From: a virus
Strand: one strand, 5' to 3'
DNA: 31,291 nucleotides
Virus record (IMG/VR): IMGVR_UViG_3300032893_000220
Location: 1 to 31,291 of that record
Shown here in pieces: positions 1-5,970 of this stretch. Under the pieces are notes generated by a model. The model ran no database searches and was not told the DNA's origin. It saw nothing but the letters and a program-made list of their open reading frames with translations. Made by a program: the position numbers and the translations under genes. Position 1 is the first letter of the stretch, and each line of letters opens with the position of its first letter.

Positions 1-908
1 GCGACAGCGGCGGCAGAATTTTTGCCGGTGGCTTCGTGCTTCGAGTAGTTACCTGACGACGCGTGCTTCGAGGAGTTACCTGACGACGCGTGCTTCGAGT
101 AGTTACCTGACGACGCGTGCTTCGAGTAGTTACCTGACGACGCGTGCTTCGAGTAGTCACCTGACGACGCGTGCTGCGAGCAGTCACCTGACGACGCGTG
201 CTTCGAGTAGTTACCTGACGACGCGTGCTGCGAGCAGTCACCTGACGACGCGTGCTTCGAGTAGTCACCTGACGACGCGTGCTTCGAGTAGTCACCTGAC
301 GACGCGTGCTGCGAGGAGTTACCTGACGACGCGTGCTGCGAGGAGTTACCTGACGACGCGTGCTTCGAGTAGTCACCTGACGACGCGTGCTTCGAGGAGT
401 TACCGTCAGAATTTTTTACCGCTGCGGCAACTTCTGGCTGTTTTGCCATTTCCTGCACGCACGCGTGAAACCCATCGCGCAACATAGCTAACGCACCAGC
501 AAATGTTCCGTCGTAGCGAATGACGCCAGCACGAAATTTGCATTTCCATCCGTTCTCTAGTTCGCCAATTACGTCGGCTGGTTTTGCACCGATAACTAAC
601 CATACGTCATCTAGATCGTAATCCGCGCCATCACCTAAGCCGAACCCCCACGGCCAGCCATGCAAGCCGCCACCACATTCCGATTTGGGATTCCAGCCAA
701 GCTTAAGATCGCTTGGCGCTATGCCAGTATCCCACCATTCTAATGGAGTTTCTACAACTGTGCCAATACCAGTCGGCCAGATAAAGCCGAATTTAGATGT
801 GCGATCCTTATTAATGCGACGTAGTATTAAAACCTCATCGCCGTTATGGGTGAAGTTGTGAGGCTCAACTGATGGGATTTTAGAGACCGTCTTTTTGATT
901 TTTTTCAT
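1..908 (-). CDS. 9-residue-repeat phage protein, C-terminus cut by window edge
   Basis: The reading frame starts at ATG 908 and stays open to base 1, so the C-terminus is missing. About 168 residues form a non-repetitive N-terminal domain rich in Gly and Trp, with the segment GGGLHGWPWGFGLGDG near residues 80-95. Then come 14 copies of a nonapeptide of the form ASSG(N/D)(Y/S/C)S(K/Q)H. The frame runs out of the array into HEATGKNSAAAV. The architecture (unique head, ASATGD-type nonapeptide array, ATGKNS exit) matches, from memory, a widespread phage family near DUF7666, whose repeats are expected to stack as a beta-solenoid. The biochemical role is unknown. It is the last visible gene of the leftward accessory operon, 65 bp after the previous stop. 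The repeat region had to be read directly because it is low-complexity; the frame is unambiguous since 27 bp keeps phase. Confidence 0.8.
   Translation of the reverse strand, partial: MKKIKKTVSKIPSVEPHNFTHNGDEVLILRRINKDRTSKFGFIWPTGIGTVVETPLEWWDTGIAPSDLKLGWNPKSECGGGLHGWPWGFGLGDGADYDLDDVWLVIGAKPADVIGELENGWKCKFRAGVIRYDGTFAGALAMLRDGFHACVQEMAKQPEVAAAVKNSDGNSSKHASSGDYSKHASSGNSSQHASSGNSSQHASSGDYSKHASSGDYSKHASSGDCSQHASSGNYSKHASSGDCSQHASSGDYSKHASSGNYSKHASSGNYSKHASSGNSSKHASSGNYSKHEATGKNSAAAV
36..404 (-). repeat. 27-bp coding minisatellite, 13 full units plus a partial one
   Basis: Thirteen complete 27-bp units cover 36-386 and a partial 14th covers 387-404. All are in phase with the minus-strand frame, so each adds nine residues. 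The ASSG and terminal H codons are identical in every unit. Variation is confined to three codons: AAC/GAC, TAC/TCC/TGC and AAG/CAG. TGC (Cys) occurs only together with GAC and CAG. Near identity at the DNA level, including third positions, indicates recent expansion or homogenisation. Confidence 0.95.
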
Positions 909-973
909 GAGATTAGTTTTCTAGCGGCGTGGCATGCCGTCTAGGCGGGGTTTTTGAGGTATTGATATGTGGA

Positions 974-1303
974 TCATTTAAAATCTCCTTCCGTCCACAC
1001 CCAGAACGCATACGCGCATGTTGCAATTTTAGATTCGTGCGGTGGTGAGAAGCTTCTCAGCCATGCTTTCACTGCGCGCATTGCCTTTTCATGGTTAACG
1101 CACTCTTGAAACCTAGGTAGTAGCCCACCGTTAAAAAATAGTTTCTCTACGGCTACTTCGTAATGTTTTGGTACGTGTGGCAGGTTCTCTCGGCTAAAGT
1201 AGTCCTTCTCATCTGCACCGAATGCAATCGATGCATCGTCGAACTCCGGAATCGGCCAGAACGTCAATCCGTCTAGCATCAAGCTTGGTTTTGTTGTAGG
1301 CAT
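974..1303 (-). CDS. hypothetical phage protein, about 109 aa
   Basis: I do not recognise this protein. It is soluble, with no membrane segment, and fairly rich in aromatic residues (FWPIPEF near the N-terminus, AYAFWVWTEGDFK at the C-terminus). It overlaps the upstream gene by 25 bp if started at ATG 1303. A second in-frame ATG at 1279 overlaps the upstream TGA as ATGA, the coupling arrangement used elsewhere in this operon, and would give 101 residues. The 1279 start may therefore be the real one. Neither start has a clear Shine-Dalgarno site. Confidence 0.65.
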   Translation of the reverse strand: MPTTKPSLMLDGLTFWPIPEFDDASIAFGADEKDYFSRENLPHVPKHYEVAVEKLFFNGGLLPRFQECVNHEKAMRAVKAWLRSFSPPHESKIATCAYAFWVWTEGDFK

Positions 1304-1482
1304 GGGATAATGTAAAACTTTTCAGCCTGCGCTGACTTTATCGGTGTTGCCGGTGGTTCCCACCGTCCTGTCCAGTGGTTAAAGAATCTCGCCGAAAGCG
1401 GCAACTCTTGTCCGCGTACTGCGAATCTCCAGCCAGGCGGAACGGGTGCAGATTCGATTCGGTGTAATAAGTTGGCGACCAT
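1279..1482 (-). CDS. hypothetical phage protein, 67 aa
   Basis: This short basic protein has no recognisable domain. It starts at ATG 1482 with an AAAGG-like ribosome site just upstream. Proline and tryptophan are frequent (VPPGWRFAV, HWTGRWEPPATP), which is common in small phage proteins. Its stop overlaps an ATG of the next gene as ATGA at 1279, supporting translation of both. No function can be assigned. Confidence 0.6.
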   Translation of the reverse strand: MVANLLHRIESAPVPPGWRFAVRGQELPLSARFFNHWTGRWEPPATPIKSAQAEKFYIIPCLQQNQA

Positions 1483-1512
1483 GTTAGCCTTTAGTTTTGT
1501 CGATGGTTATTT

Positions 1513-1722
1513 TTAATTGCATAAAAGGTGTGCGTGGTAGCGGGCATTTGCGCTGTACTTTCTTAACCACTCCCAACCCGGATAGCAGCCGGCCTGTTTA
1601 TAATAATCTGCAAGGTATTTCCTGAACAGGTAGCGCTTGCATGATGTTTCTCCGTAGGAAGTCTGCGATGGTGGCAAAAGTTGGGTGTTTAGGTCGGCAA
1701 GATTCATTTCGATTTTCCGCAT
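1513..1722 (-). CDS. hypothetical phage protein, 69 aa
   Basis: Small basic protein in the leftward operon, not recognised. The C-terminal half (KQAGCYPGWEWLRKYSANARYHAH) is rich in Tyr, Trp, His and Lys. It has no membrane segment and only three cysteines, not arranged as a zinc site. A GGGTGG/CCACCC inverted repeat (1730-1735 and 1757-1762) lies just upstream of its ATG and spans the end of the previous gene, so the start may be partly masked in the mRNA. No clear Shine-Dalgarno site is present. Confidence 0.55.
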   Translation of the reverse strand: MRKIEMNLADLNTQLLPPSQTSYGETSCKRYLFRKYLADYYKQAGCYPGWEWLRKYSANARYHAHLLCN

Positions 1723-1739
1723 TGTACCGGGGTGGTGCG

Positions 1740-1916
1740 TTAGGGTTTAAGGTTAGCCACCCTGTGCTTCACACGCTTCAGCTCTAGTTCTAGCGTGTGG
1801 ATTCGGTTGAGTGCATTAACAAGCGCTAGGCATATGTCGTTATTGGATACAGCGTTATTTTGTACCTCAAGAAGCTTAGCAGCCTGTAGCGCTGTTCCTA
1901 TGCGTAGAGTTTGCAT
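1740..1916 (-). CDS. hypothetical helical protein, 58 aa
   Basis: I chose ATG 1916 because it has a purine-rich AGAAAG just upstream; the frame extends to TTG 1937, which would lengthen the overlap with the previous gene from 19 to 40 bp. The protein is predicted by eye to be mostly helical, with a Leu/Ile heptad-like stretch (LVNALNRIHTLELELKRV) that could form a short coiled coil. It follows directly on another coiled-coil gene, so the two products might associate; this is inference. No family recognised. Confidence 0.55.
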   Translation of the reverse strand: MQTLRIGTALQAAKLLEVQNNAVSNNDICLALVNALNRIHTLELELKRVKHRVANLKP

Positions 1917-2233
1917 ATTCTTTCTGCTTTCTCGCAACGAGCTTTGATGCTATTAAGCGCTTTCAGCGTTTGTTCATGTTTTTCGTGTTCTTTTTTAAGA
2001 TCGCTTCGCAGCTCTTCGTTGTCCCATCCGAGCTGATCATTTTTTGATTCTAACCGCCAGTTTTCGTCTTCTAGGTTTTCGACCTCAAGCTTAAGATCGG
2101 CAATTATCTCAGGCTCTTCTATCTCGAATACAATCTTTGTGCCGATATTAGACACGGATTGCACGTTCGTCTCACAATGGCCTTCGTTATAGAGCAGTCG
2201 GTATAGTTCGGTTTTTAGGTCTTCTAGTTTCAT
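1898..2233 (-). CDS. coiled-coil phage protein, 111 aa
   Basis: The N-terminal 45 residues look globular. Residues of about 45-105 form a highly charged coiled coil rich in Glu, Lys, Leu and Asn (LEVENLEDENWRLESKND, then LKKEHEKHEQTLKALNSI). There is no signal peptide, membrane segment or nuclease motif. ATG 2233 overlaps the upstream TGA as ATGA, so translation is probably coupled. It belongs to the left-reading accessory operon. Function unknown; an oligomerising structural or adaptor protein is the most that can be said. Confidence 0.7.
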   Translation of the reverse strand: MKLEDLKTELYRLLYNEGHCETNVQSVSNIGTKIVFEIEEPEIIADLKLEVENLEDENWRLESKNDQLGWDNEELRSDLKKEHEKHEQTLKALNSIKARCEKAERICKLYA

Positions 2234-2436
2234 GGCGTCTTTCCATCTAGCACGGCAAGCACCGCGCGAATCTGCCGGACCATTGTTTCACGGCTTCCTT
2301 TGCCGTTCTCTAGGTCGTTTGCAATCGCCTCGAGGTCTTGCACGCTTTCCATGTGGGCGAAGTTCAGCAGTCGGGTGATAAGTTCGGCGTCGGCCACCTG
2401 AGTCCCATCTGAGAGCAGTTCATTGAATGTTTTCAT
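2230..2436 (-). CDS. hypothetical phage protein, 68 aa
   Basis: A small acidic, probably all-helical protein with ATGA overlaps at both ends (2433-2436 and 2230-2233), so it sits inside a strictly coupled gene chain. No motif, membrane segment or cysteine cluster is visible. The sequence LAHMESVQDLEAIANDLE-type helix followed by RETMVRQIRAVLAVLDGK resembles many phage early proteins in composition only. No function assigned. Confidence 0.6.
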   Translation of the reverse strand: MKTFNELLSDGTQVADAELITRLLNFAHMESVQDLEAIANDLENGKGSRETMVRQIRAVLAVLDGKTP

Positions 2437-2723
2437 AACCAGTCGTCATCCTTTGTTTTTGCTGCATCAATTAGTGGTTTTAGTACGGCTTTTAATCCAT
2501 AGGTTATTTTTTCGCGCTCTTCGGCTGCGCCTTTTAACTTACCTCTCTTAAATTGATCTAGACCGTAGGGAATAATGAATTCTACTGTATCTTTTAACTG
2601 TGTCTCGTTAAGGCATGCCGGAAGCGCTAACCATAATTCTCCTTCCTTGTTATACAAACGCCAAAACTTTTCTCCAGCTTCTCTGCGTGCTCTTAAGCCA
2701 TAGTTTAATGTTAGTTTTTTCAT
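2433..2723 (-). CDS. hypothetical phage protein, 96 aa
   Basis: The frame is open from 2771, but I place the start at ATG 2723, which is preceded by AAAGGG, one of the better ribosome sites in this operon. The upstream part would translate a GC-rich hairpin and looks non-coding. The protein is basic and helical (MKKLTLNYGLRARREAG at the start, KRGKLKGAAEEREKITYGLKA later). No domain recognised. Its stop overlaps the next start as ATGA. Confidence 0.6.
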   Translation of the reverse strand: MKKLTLNYGLRARREAGEKFWRLYNKEGELWLALPACLNETQLKDTVEFIIPYGLDQFKRGKLKGAAEEREKITYGLKAVLKPLIDAAKTKDDDWL

Positions 2724-2741
2724 ATCCCTTTGCCGCTTAAA

Positions 2742-2768
2742 CCCCGCTGCGCATAGGCACGAGCGGGG
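2742..2768 (-). promoter_or_regulatory. GC-rich hairpin ahead of the 2723 gene
   Basis: CCCCGCT (2742-2748) and AGCGGGG (2762-2768) form a perfect 7-bp stem with a 13-nt loop in the leftward mRNA. It ends 19 nt before the ATG at 2723. There is no following U-tract, so it is more likely an mRNA stability or translation element than a terminator. Similar C4/G4 stems lie ahead of the genes starting at 4201 and 12667. Confidence 0.5.
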
Positions 2769-2792
2769 CATGGGTCGGTGGTTTGATGAAGG

Positions 2793-3326
2793 TTAGCAGC
2801 ACACCGCAAGCCCGCGGGTATAATAACAGGATAGCTTCCATTGTAGGCGCGTTTCCTCGTTCTTGAGTGGCCACTCTCCAGAATGCTTACGCATGTCTTC
2901 ATCCGTTGTATTAGGTAGATCCTTGGCTTGCACTAAATATAAAGAGCAGCCCCTTGGGTCAGTTTGATGGTAGGGATGAATCCAATTCAACGCATTGGCC
3001 TTTATTGTTGGCGTGACATGAGCGTGCTCACGTTCATTACGTGCATCTACAATAGCCTTTAGCCGTTTCAGCGCTCCACTCTCACGGTCGGCAATCGGAT
3101 AGCGGCGCATTTTTCCTGTGCGCGGATACACGCAGCGATAGGGCTTATTTGTTGTCTCATCGCGCTCAATCGACCAGCTTTGATAGTCGTTGCTGTCTCC
3201 GCATTCCTGCTCGGACCAGCGCTTAAGTGTCATCTCAATACGGCGCAGCTGTACTGCCTCTTCGTAGGTAAAGCCTAGATCTGCTAGGCGGGAATAGAGT
3301 TCAAACTTTGCTTTTTGTGTGCTCAT
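2793..3326 (-). CDS. conserved-looking phage hypothetical protein, 177 aa
   Basis: One of the larger proteins of this operon. The N-terminal half is helical (LADLGFTYEEAVQLRRIEMTL), with a middle segment rich in charged and aromatic residues. The segment HPYHQTDPRGCSLYLV near residues 117-132 resembles, from memory, a conserved YHQxDPRGCALY block found in uncharacterised phage proteins. No catalytic motif can be named. The start is ATG 3326 without a clear ribosome site, after a 91-bp spacer that holds a small AAGTC/GACTT hairpin and no evident terminator. Confidence 0.65.
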   Translation of the reverse strand: MSTQKAKFELYSRLADLGFTYEEAVQLRRIEMTLKRWSEQECGDSNDYQSWSIERDETTNKPYRCVYPRTGKMRRYPIADRESGALKRLKAIVDARNEREHAHVTPTIKANALNWIHPYHQTDPRGCSLYLVQAKDLPNTTDEDMRKHSGEWPLKNEETRLQWKLSCYYTRGLAVCC

Positions 3327-3417
3327 ATATTTTCGTTTTAAGTCTGATCCGACTTGGGTTTATTGTTAGCTATCGAAATTTACTTCGTCACATGCTCTGC
3401 TTTCTTAAGCGCTTTCT

Positions 3418-3684
3418 TTAGTTCTCTGTTACAGACACGTCGCCGGTCACGTTGTGGCGCTTGCCGTCGCTATCGATGAACCACACTCCACCGTTCGTGG
3501 CCTCATATGTATCCACATAGAACGTCTCATTGGGCTCGCCGGCATGCCGTACTATTATAGTGTACTTACGAACCCCCTGGTTGTGATCGCGCGCCTTTGG
3601 GAGTGTTTGAATAGCCACCGCAGCGAGCAAGCCGATAATGACCACGACGATCATGACTTCTACAAGGGTGAATGCTTTATTCAT
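3418..3684 (-). CDS. type IV pilin-like (prepilin N-terminus) protein, 88 aa
   Basis: Residues 1-27 are a textbook class III prepilin leader and hydrophobic helix: a short basic leader MNKA, then FTLVEVMIVVVIIGLLAAVAI. The Glu at mature position 5 is present. The residue before the predicted cleavage is Ala, not the usual Gly. Such proteins are processed by prepilin peptidase and sit in the inner membrane or a pilus or secretion pseudopilus. The remaining 60 residues are short for a pilin globular domain and look like a soluble small phage protein (FYVDTYEATNGGVWFIDSDG). ATGA overlap with the upstream gene supports real expression. Activity is unknown; a membrane-anchored accessory protein or a pilus-interacting protein are both possible. 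Confidence 0.8.
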   Translation of the reverse strand: MNKAFTLVEVMIVVVIIGLLAAVAIQTLPKARDHNQGVRKYTIIVRHAGEPNETFYVDTYEATNGGVWFIDSDGKRHNVTGDVSVTEN

Positions 3685-3941
3685 GGGCTTAGCGTTGCTT
3701 TGGCGATGGCGGTTTTAAGGTTTAAATGCACAGCGTTAGCAGCGTCGCCAAGGTTCCTCGACGCAAAGTAGGCCGAAGCGTCAAGGGCTGCAGCAAGCAA
3801 GGTCGGCGCGGCGGCGATCAGGCGGGCGTTGGCTTCGTCTGAAAGGCTGAAGGCATAGCAGAAGCGTTTGTCCGCGGGGTGAACCTCAATTCGGGCGACT
3901 GTCTTGTGTAAGACCGACGGTCCTGGTGTGTGCGTGCTCAT
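3681..3941 (-). CDS. ANARLIAAAP-type phage protein, 86 aa
   Basis: The protein starts STHTPGPS and carries EANARLIAAAPTLLAAALDAS near residues 36-55. Both are hallmarks of a very common group of small phage proteins of unknown function that begin with HTPGPW and contain ANARLIAAAPELL. Length matches the group. ATGA overlaps link it to the genes on both sides. It gives good evidence that this operon is of phage origin, but no biochemical role can be assigned. Confidence 0.8.
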   Translation of the reverse strand: MSTHTPGPSVLHKTVARIEVHPADKRFCYAFSLSDEANARLIAAAPTLLAAALDASAYFASRNLGDAANAVHLNLKTAIAKATLSP

Positions 3942-4201
3942 GGCTCTTTGATCTCCACTGCCTTAAGTAGCTGTGTTGCCCGATCCGTGAACTGTGGCGC
4001 TATACTGGCGATCGTCGTACTGTTGGCCACCTCTTGAATAAAATTCAGTATCTCATTCGTCACATTGCGCGCCTGTGCCTGGCCGATCAATCCCGCTATG
4101 TCGTGGGCAATGTCTACGGCCTGCGTGATAGTCTTGCCATCGCTCAGGTGGTACTTGTGGGCGATCGTCGCCGCTGCTTTAAGTTCATTCATATGTGTCA
4201 T
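3938..4201 (-). CDS. hypothetical phage protein, 87 aa
   Basis: A helical, soluble protein with no recognised domain. ATG 4201 has GGGAGG at a good distance, one of the strongest ribosome sites in the operon. An in-frame ATG follows three codons later. Upstream lies a long inverted repeat (4223-4293) whose left arm ends about 22 nt before the ATG, so translation could respond to mRNA folding. Its stop overlaps the next start as ATGA. Confidence 0.65.
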   Translation of the reverse strand: MTHMNELKAAATIAHKYHLSDGKTITQAVDIAHDIAGLIGQAQARNVTNEILNFIQEVANSTTIASIAPQFTDRATQLLKAVEIKEP

Positions 4202-4265
4202 AGGTCCTCCCGTTGAATTGAATTCCCCGCCCTGCTCCTACTTTTCTCAGGCCCCATTTGCTCAT
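4185..4265 (-). CDS. possible 26-aa leader-type peptide
   Basis: ATG 4265 is preceded by a purine-rich GAGAGTGAGAA and opens a 26-codon frame encoding a basic peptide (MSKWGLRKVGAGRGIQFNGR and six more residues). The frame starts in the loop of the 4223-4293 inverted repeat, reads through its distal arm and ends 16 bp inside the 4201 gene. It could be a tiny phage gene or a leader peptide controlling that gene. Evidence is limited to the ribosome site and position. Confidence 0.3.
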   Translation of the reverse strand: MSKWGLRKVGAGRGIQFNGRTYDTYE

Positions 4266-4293
4266 TTCTCACTCTCAACGTCAGGGCGGGGAA
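4223..4293 (-). promoter_or_regulatory. 12-bp inverted repeat in mRNA leader
   Basis: TTCCCCGCCCTG (4223-4234) and CAGGGCGGGGAA (4282-4293) are perfect inverted copies separated by 47 nt. In leftward mRNA this forms a very stable stem, lying between the genes ending at 4325 and starting at 4201. No U-tract follows. It may limit or couple translation of the downstream operon, or act as an RNA-stability element. Confidence 0.55.
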
Positions 4294-4324
4294 ATTGGTT
4301 AAAATTGTTTCCGTGTTATTTGGG

Positions 4325-4525
4325 TTACTCCTGAACGTTCACTTCAAACTCAGGATTCTTCGCCTGGATCTCCAGCCGCACAGTCTCAGAGCTCGTGCTC
4401 GAGGTGTACGCCGTCGGTAGCGTATCCGTTCCAAACAGCACCCGCACTGCCGGGTCACTGTGCCGCGCCATCCACTGGCCGTTTACCAGCTTCAGCGTAA
4501 TTGTCTTACTGTTCATCGTCATCAT
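4325..4525 (-). CDS. hypothetical phage protein, 66 aa, first gene of left operon
   Basis: This is the promoter-proximal gene of the leftward operon. ATG 4525 has AGAGAGG upstream. The sequence TLKLVNGQWMARHSDPAVRVLFGTDTLPT resembles, from memory, small phage proteins of unknown function with the block HSDPxVRELFGTDTLPT. It is beta-rich by eye, soluble and slightly acidic. The stretch 4586-4602, 61 bp upstream, is a perfect palindrome shared with the XRE gene region, so the operon is probably repressor-controlled. Confidence 0.7.
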   Translation of the reverse strand: MMTMNSKTITLKLVNGQWMARHSDPAVRVLFGTDTLPTAYTSSTSSETVRLEIQAKNPEFEVNVQE

Positions 4526-4585
4526 GGGTGCCTCTCTTTATCGGGTTAGTATCTCGCTTTCGATGTTTCCACTAGATCAGATGTA

Positions 4586-4602
4586 GTCTTGTATTACAAG
4601 AC
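4586..4602. promoter_or_regulatory. operator-like palindrome GTCTTGTA-T-TACAAGAC
   Basis: A perfect 8+1+8 bp inverted repeat. Its core TCTTGT-N3-ACAAGA recurs at 12925-12939 and 12971-12985 next to the XRE regulator, and with one mismatch at 5437-5451. Position 61 bp upstream of the first gene of the leftward operon fits a repressor site. Confidence 0.7.
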
Positions 4603-4627
4603 AGGGTTTTTTGACGTTTTGCTACTG

Positions 4628-4657
4628 TTGACGGACTAATGGGTTAAGCTTGATAAT
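4628..4657 (+). promoter_or_regulatory. candidate rightward promoter (TTGACG-18-GATAAT)
   Basis: TTGACG (4628-4633) and GATAAT (4652-4657) are separated by 18 bp and face the gene at 4980. The match is reasonable, but the leader would be over 300 nt long. Another TTGACA at 4919-4924 is nearer the gene but has only TATCAT at a 20-bp spacing. Confidence 0.3.
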
Positions 4658-4979
4658 AGTTTTTGTCAAAACAGCCGGTTTTCGTCAAAATCGCTAATCT
4701 TTGTTTCGTTTTGTTGGTTAGCAGCCAAACCTTTTCGCATCTCTAACACTAACCACTAAACATCGTTAATAACCATTAAGTTGATTCAAAATAATCACAA
4801 TACTTACGTAACTTGTTGGTCCATTAACTCGCACGACTACTGATTAACAGCTATCTTTATACCAATACCACTCTCTAATCATAAACACCTTACGAAACAT
4901 TACTTGCGGAACTAAGCTTTGACAAAAAGACGGTCGAAACCTCCTATCATCTCGCGCACACCCGCACTTTCCACGAACT

Positions 4980-5423
4980 ATGGTCGCCAAAAAAGAAGAA
5001 GAAACAGCACAACTAGCCCCAGCATCCGGCGCAGGCATCGGTAAGGTTTTTGCGGAGGGATTAATTGCTGACCCCTCCTTTAAAAAGGAGCTAATTGCCG
5101 TGGCGATGCGTGGCCTTAGAGCGCAAACACCGCGCCGATGGGACAAAGACCTGCGCGAATGGGTTCAAGACGATGACATGCGCGTGCAGATTCAAACCCT
5201 CGCGCTGATTCTTGCCCACATGGAAGGCGAACCGATCAAGCGCGTCGTACATCAGCACCTAGGCGCGCCGGCCATGGACCCATTTCAAACCATGCAGGAT
5301 AGCCCAGCAGCGCGAGAAGCAATGCGCAGGCTGCTCGACAAGGCAGAGCGTGGCGAAGCGGTTGGAATGGCAGCAGCAAAGAAGCTCAAGGCTATCAAAG
5401 AAACCGCCGTCGAAGTGGACTGA
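4980..5423 (+). CDS. possible terminase small subunit / phage DNA-packaging-type protein, 147 aa
   Basis: A basic, mostly helical protein. The central block (VQIQTLALILAHMEGEPIKRVVHQHLG, residues about 70-96) resembles, from memory, uncharacterised phage proteins encoded beside terminase genes. The N-terminus is charged and low-complexity, and the C-terminus is an Ala/Lys/Glu-rich helix, as in many small terminase subunits. No large terminase is visible within the window, and no helix-turn-helix can be named with confidence, so the assignment is tentative. ATG 4980 lacks a Shine-Dalgarno site. It is followed by a long gene-free stretch with repeats. Confidence 0.55.
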   Translation: MVAKKEEETAQLAPASGAGIGKVFAEGLIADPSFKKELIAVAMRGLRAQTPRRWDKDLREWVQDDDMRVQIQTLALILAHMEGEPIKRVVHQHLGAPAMDPFQTMQDSPAAREAMRRLLDKAERGEAVGMAAAKKLKAIKETAVEVD

Positions 5424-5436
5424 GCGTTTCGTGTCG

Positions 5437-5451
5437 TCTTGTTATACGAGA
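5437..5451. promoter_or_regulatory. near-match copy of the TCTTGT-N3-ACAAGA operator
   Basis: TCTTGTTATACGAGA differs from the palindrome found at 4586, 12925 and 12971 by one base in the right half-site. It lies 14 bp after the stop of the 4980 gene and about 430 bp upstream of the strong rightward promoter, so a direct role there is uncertain. Confidence 0.4.
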
Positions 5452-5532
5452 TTATATCGTGACGGTCGTTTAAATACGCAGTTATAGCCGTAGTTTCAGG
5501 CCACAAACTGGCAATTAACGCATCGCCACAGG

Positions 5533-5719
5533 CCATAAGGCGCGCCGAATAGCCAATAAAAGCGCTGCGATCGAGCTATGACGCTAGGTCTAGCCTATGG
5601 TGGGGGTGGATTTTCGGCCTCTTTTTCGATTCTTTTTAAAATTCCGACCCTACCTATGCCCCCGCTCAGCGAGGCTACGTGATGGCCATAGCGAGAACCA
5701 CACAGACCTGTAGCTATGG
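5533..5719. repeat. cluster of CTATG(G)/CCATA words
   Basis: CTATG or CTATGG occurs at 5576-5580, 5595-5600, 5654-5658 and 5714-5719. The inverse CCATA occurs at 5533-5537 and 5686-5690. The pair CCATAGC (5686-5692) and GCTATGG (5713-5719) forms a 7-bp inverted repeat with a 20-nt gap. Spacing is irregular, so this may be an iteron-like or packaging-recognition region, or chance. Confidence 0.35.
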
Positions 5720-5882
5720 ATAAAATTCCTGCTGGAGTATTCTAGTCCGAAAAGCCTTTGAAACTTGGGGTGGGGAAAAATTTTAAAAATAAAAATCTGA
5801 CGTGTGTCTTTTTTTTACAATTGTATTTTATTGGTTAAGAACGTTTTAATGTTTTTTACAGTATTTGATTGTTAGGAATGCC

Positions 5883-5910
5883 TTGACAGAGCACTGGTAA
5901 GCTATACAAT
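5883..5910 (+). promoter_or_regulatory. strong sigma70-type promoter TTGACA-16-TACAAT
   Basis: A consensus -35 hexamer (5883-5888) and a five-of-six -10 hexamer TACAAT (5905-5910) are separated by 16 bp. Transcription would start near 5917, within the left arm of the following hairpin. It reads toward the 6113 operon, giving a leader of about 200 nt. This is the best promoter match I find in the window. Confidence 0.7.
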
Positions 5911-5970
5911 CTGACTGCAAGGAAGCGCGGGGGGGGTGCAATCCCCCGGAGCGCATCCCTGCAGTCTCAG
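5911..5970 (+). ncRNA. GC-rich stem-loop just after the promoter (structured leader or small RNA)
   Basis: GACTGCA (5913-5919) pairs with TGCAGTC (5960-5966). Inside it, GCGC (5925-5928) pairs with GCGC (5951-5954), and a run of eight G (5929-5936) faces five C (5943-5947). Together they form one long interrupted stem. No U-tract follows, so it is not a simple terminator. It could be a stable 5' leader element, a small RNA or, as DNA, a cruciform at an origin. The family is not recognised. Confidence 0.4.

Larger units (their letters stand above)
4526..4979. other. AT-rich divergent control region, no gene seen
   Basis: This 454-bp stretch separates leftward and rightward transcription. It holds a perfect operator-like palindrome (4586-4602) and a cluster of four TTGAC/GTCAA elements at about 4608-4690, two in each orientation. 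A rightward promoter candidate lies at 4628-4657. Between 4740 and 4840 there are loosely repeated CTAACCA, CCATTAA and TAACCA words. I see no convincing gene. The AT richness and short repeats would also suit a replication origin, without proof. Confidence 0.5.

Noticed and set aside
36-404. Possible CRISPR array
   Set aside because: Units are directly adjacent, without spacers, and in phase with a coding frame. It is a coding minisatellite.
406-603. A 65-codon minus-strand frame near the minisatellite
   Set aside because: It is a shifted shadow of the repeat-protein gene (1-908), whose own frame carries the recognisable domain and the in-phase nonapeptides.
4919-4950. TTGACA at 4919 with TATCAT at 4945 as promoter for the 4980 gene
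   Set aside because: Spacing of 20 bp is outside the usual 16-18 range, and no better -10 lies at the proper distance.
5578-5682. 34-codon plus-strand frame in the gene-free region
   Set aside because: Weak ribosome site, unusual Gly/Phe composition and no overlap with neighbours. It is probably chance.
5911-5970. Hairpin considered as a tRNA or a terminator
   Set aside because: No cloverleaf or T-loop is present and no U-tract follows. The structure is one long stem.
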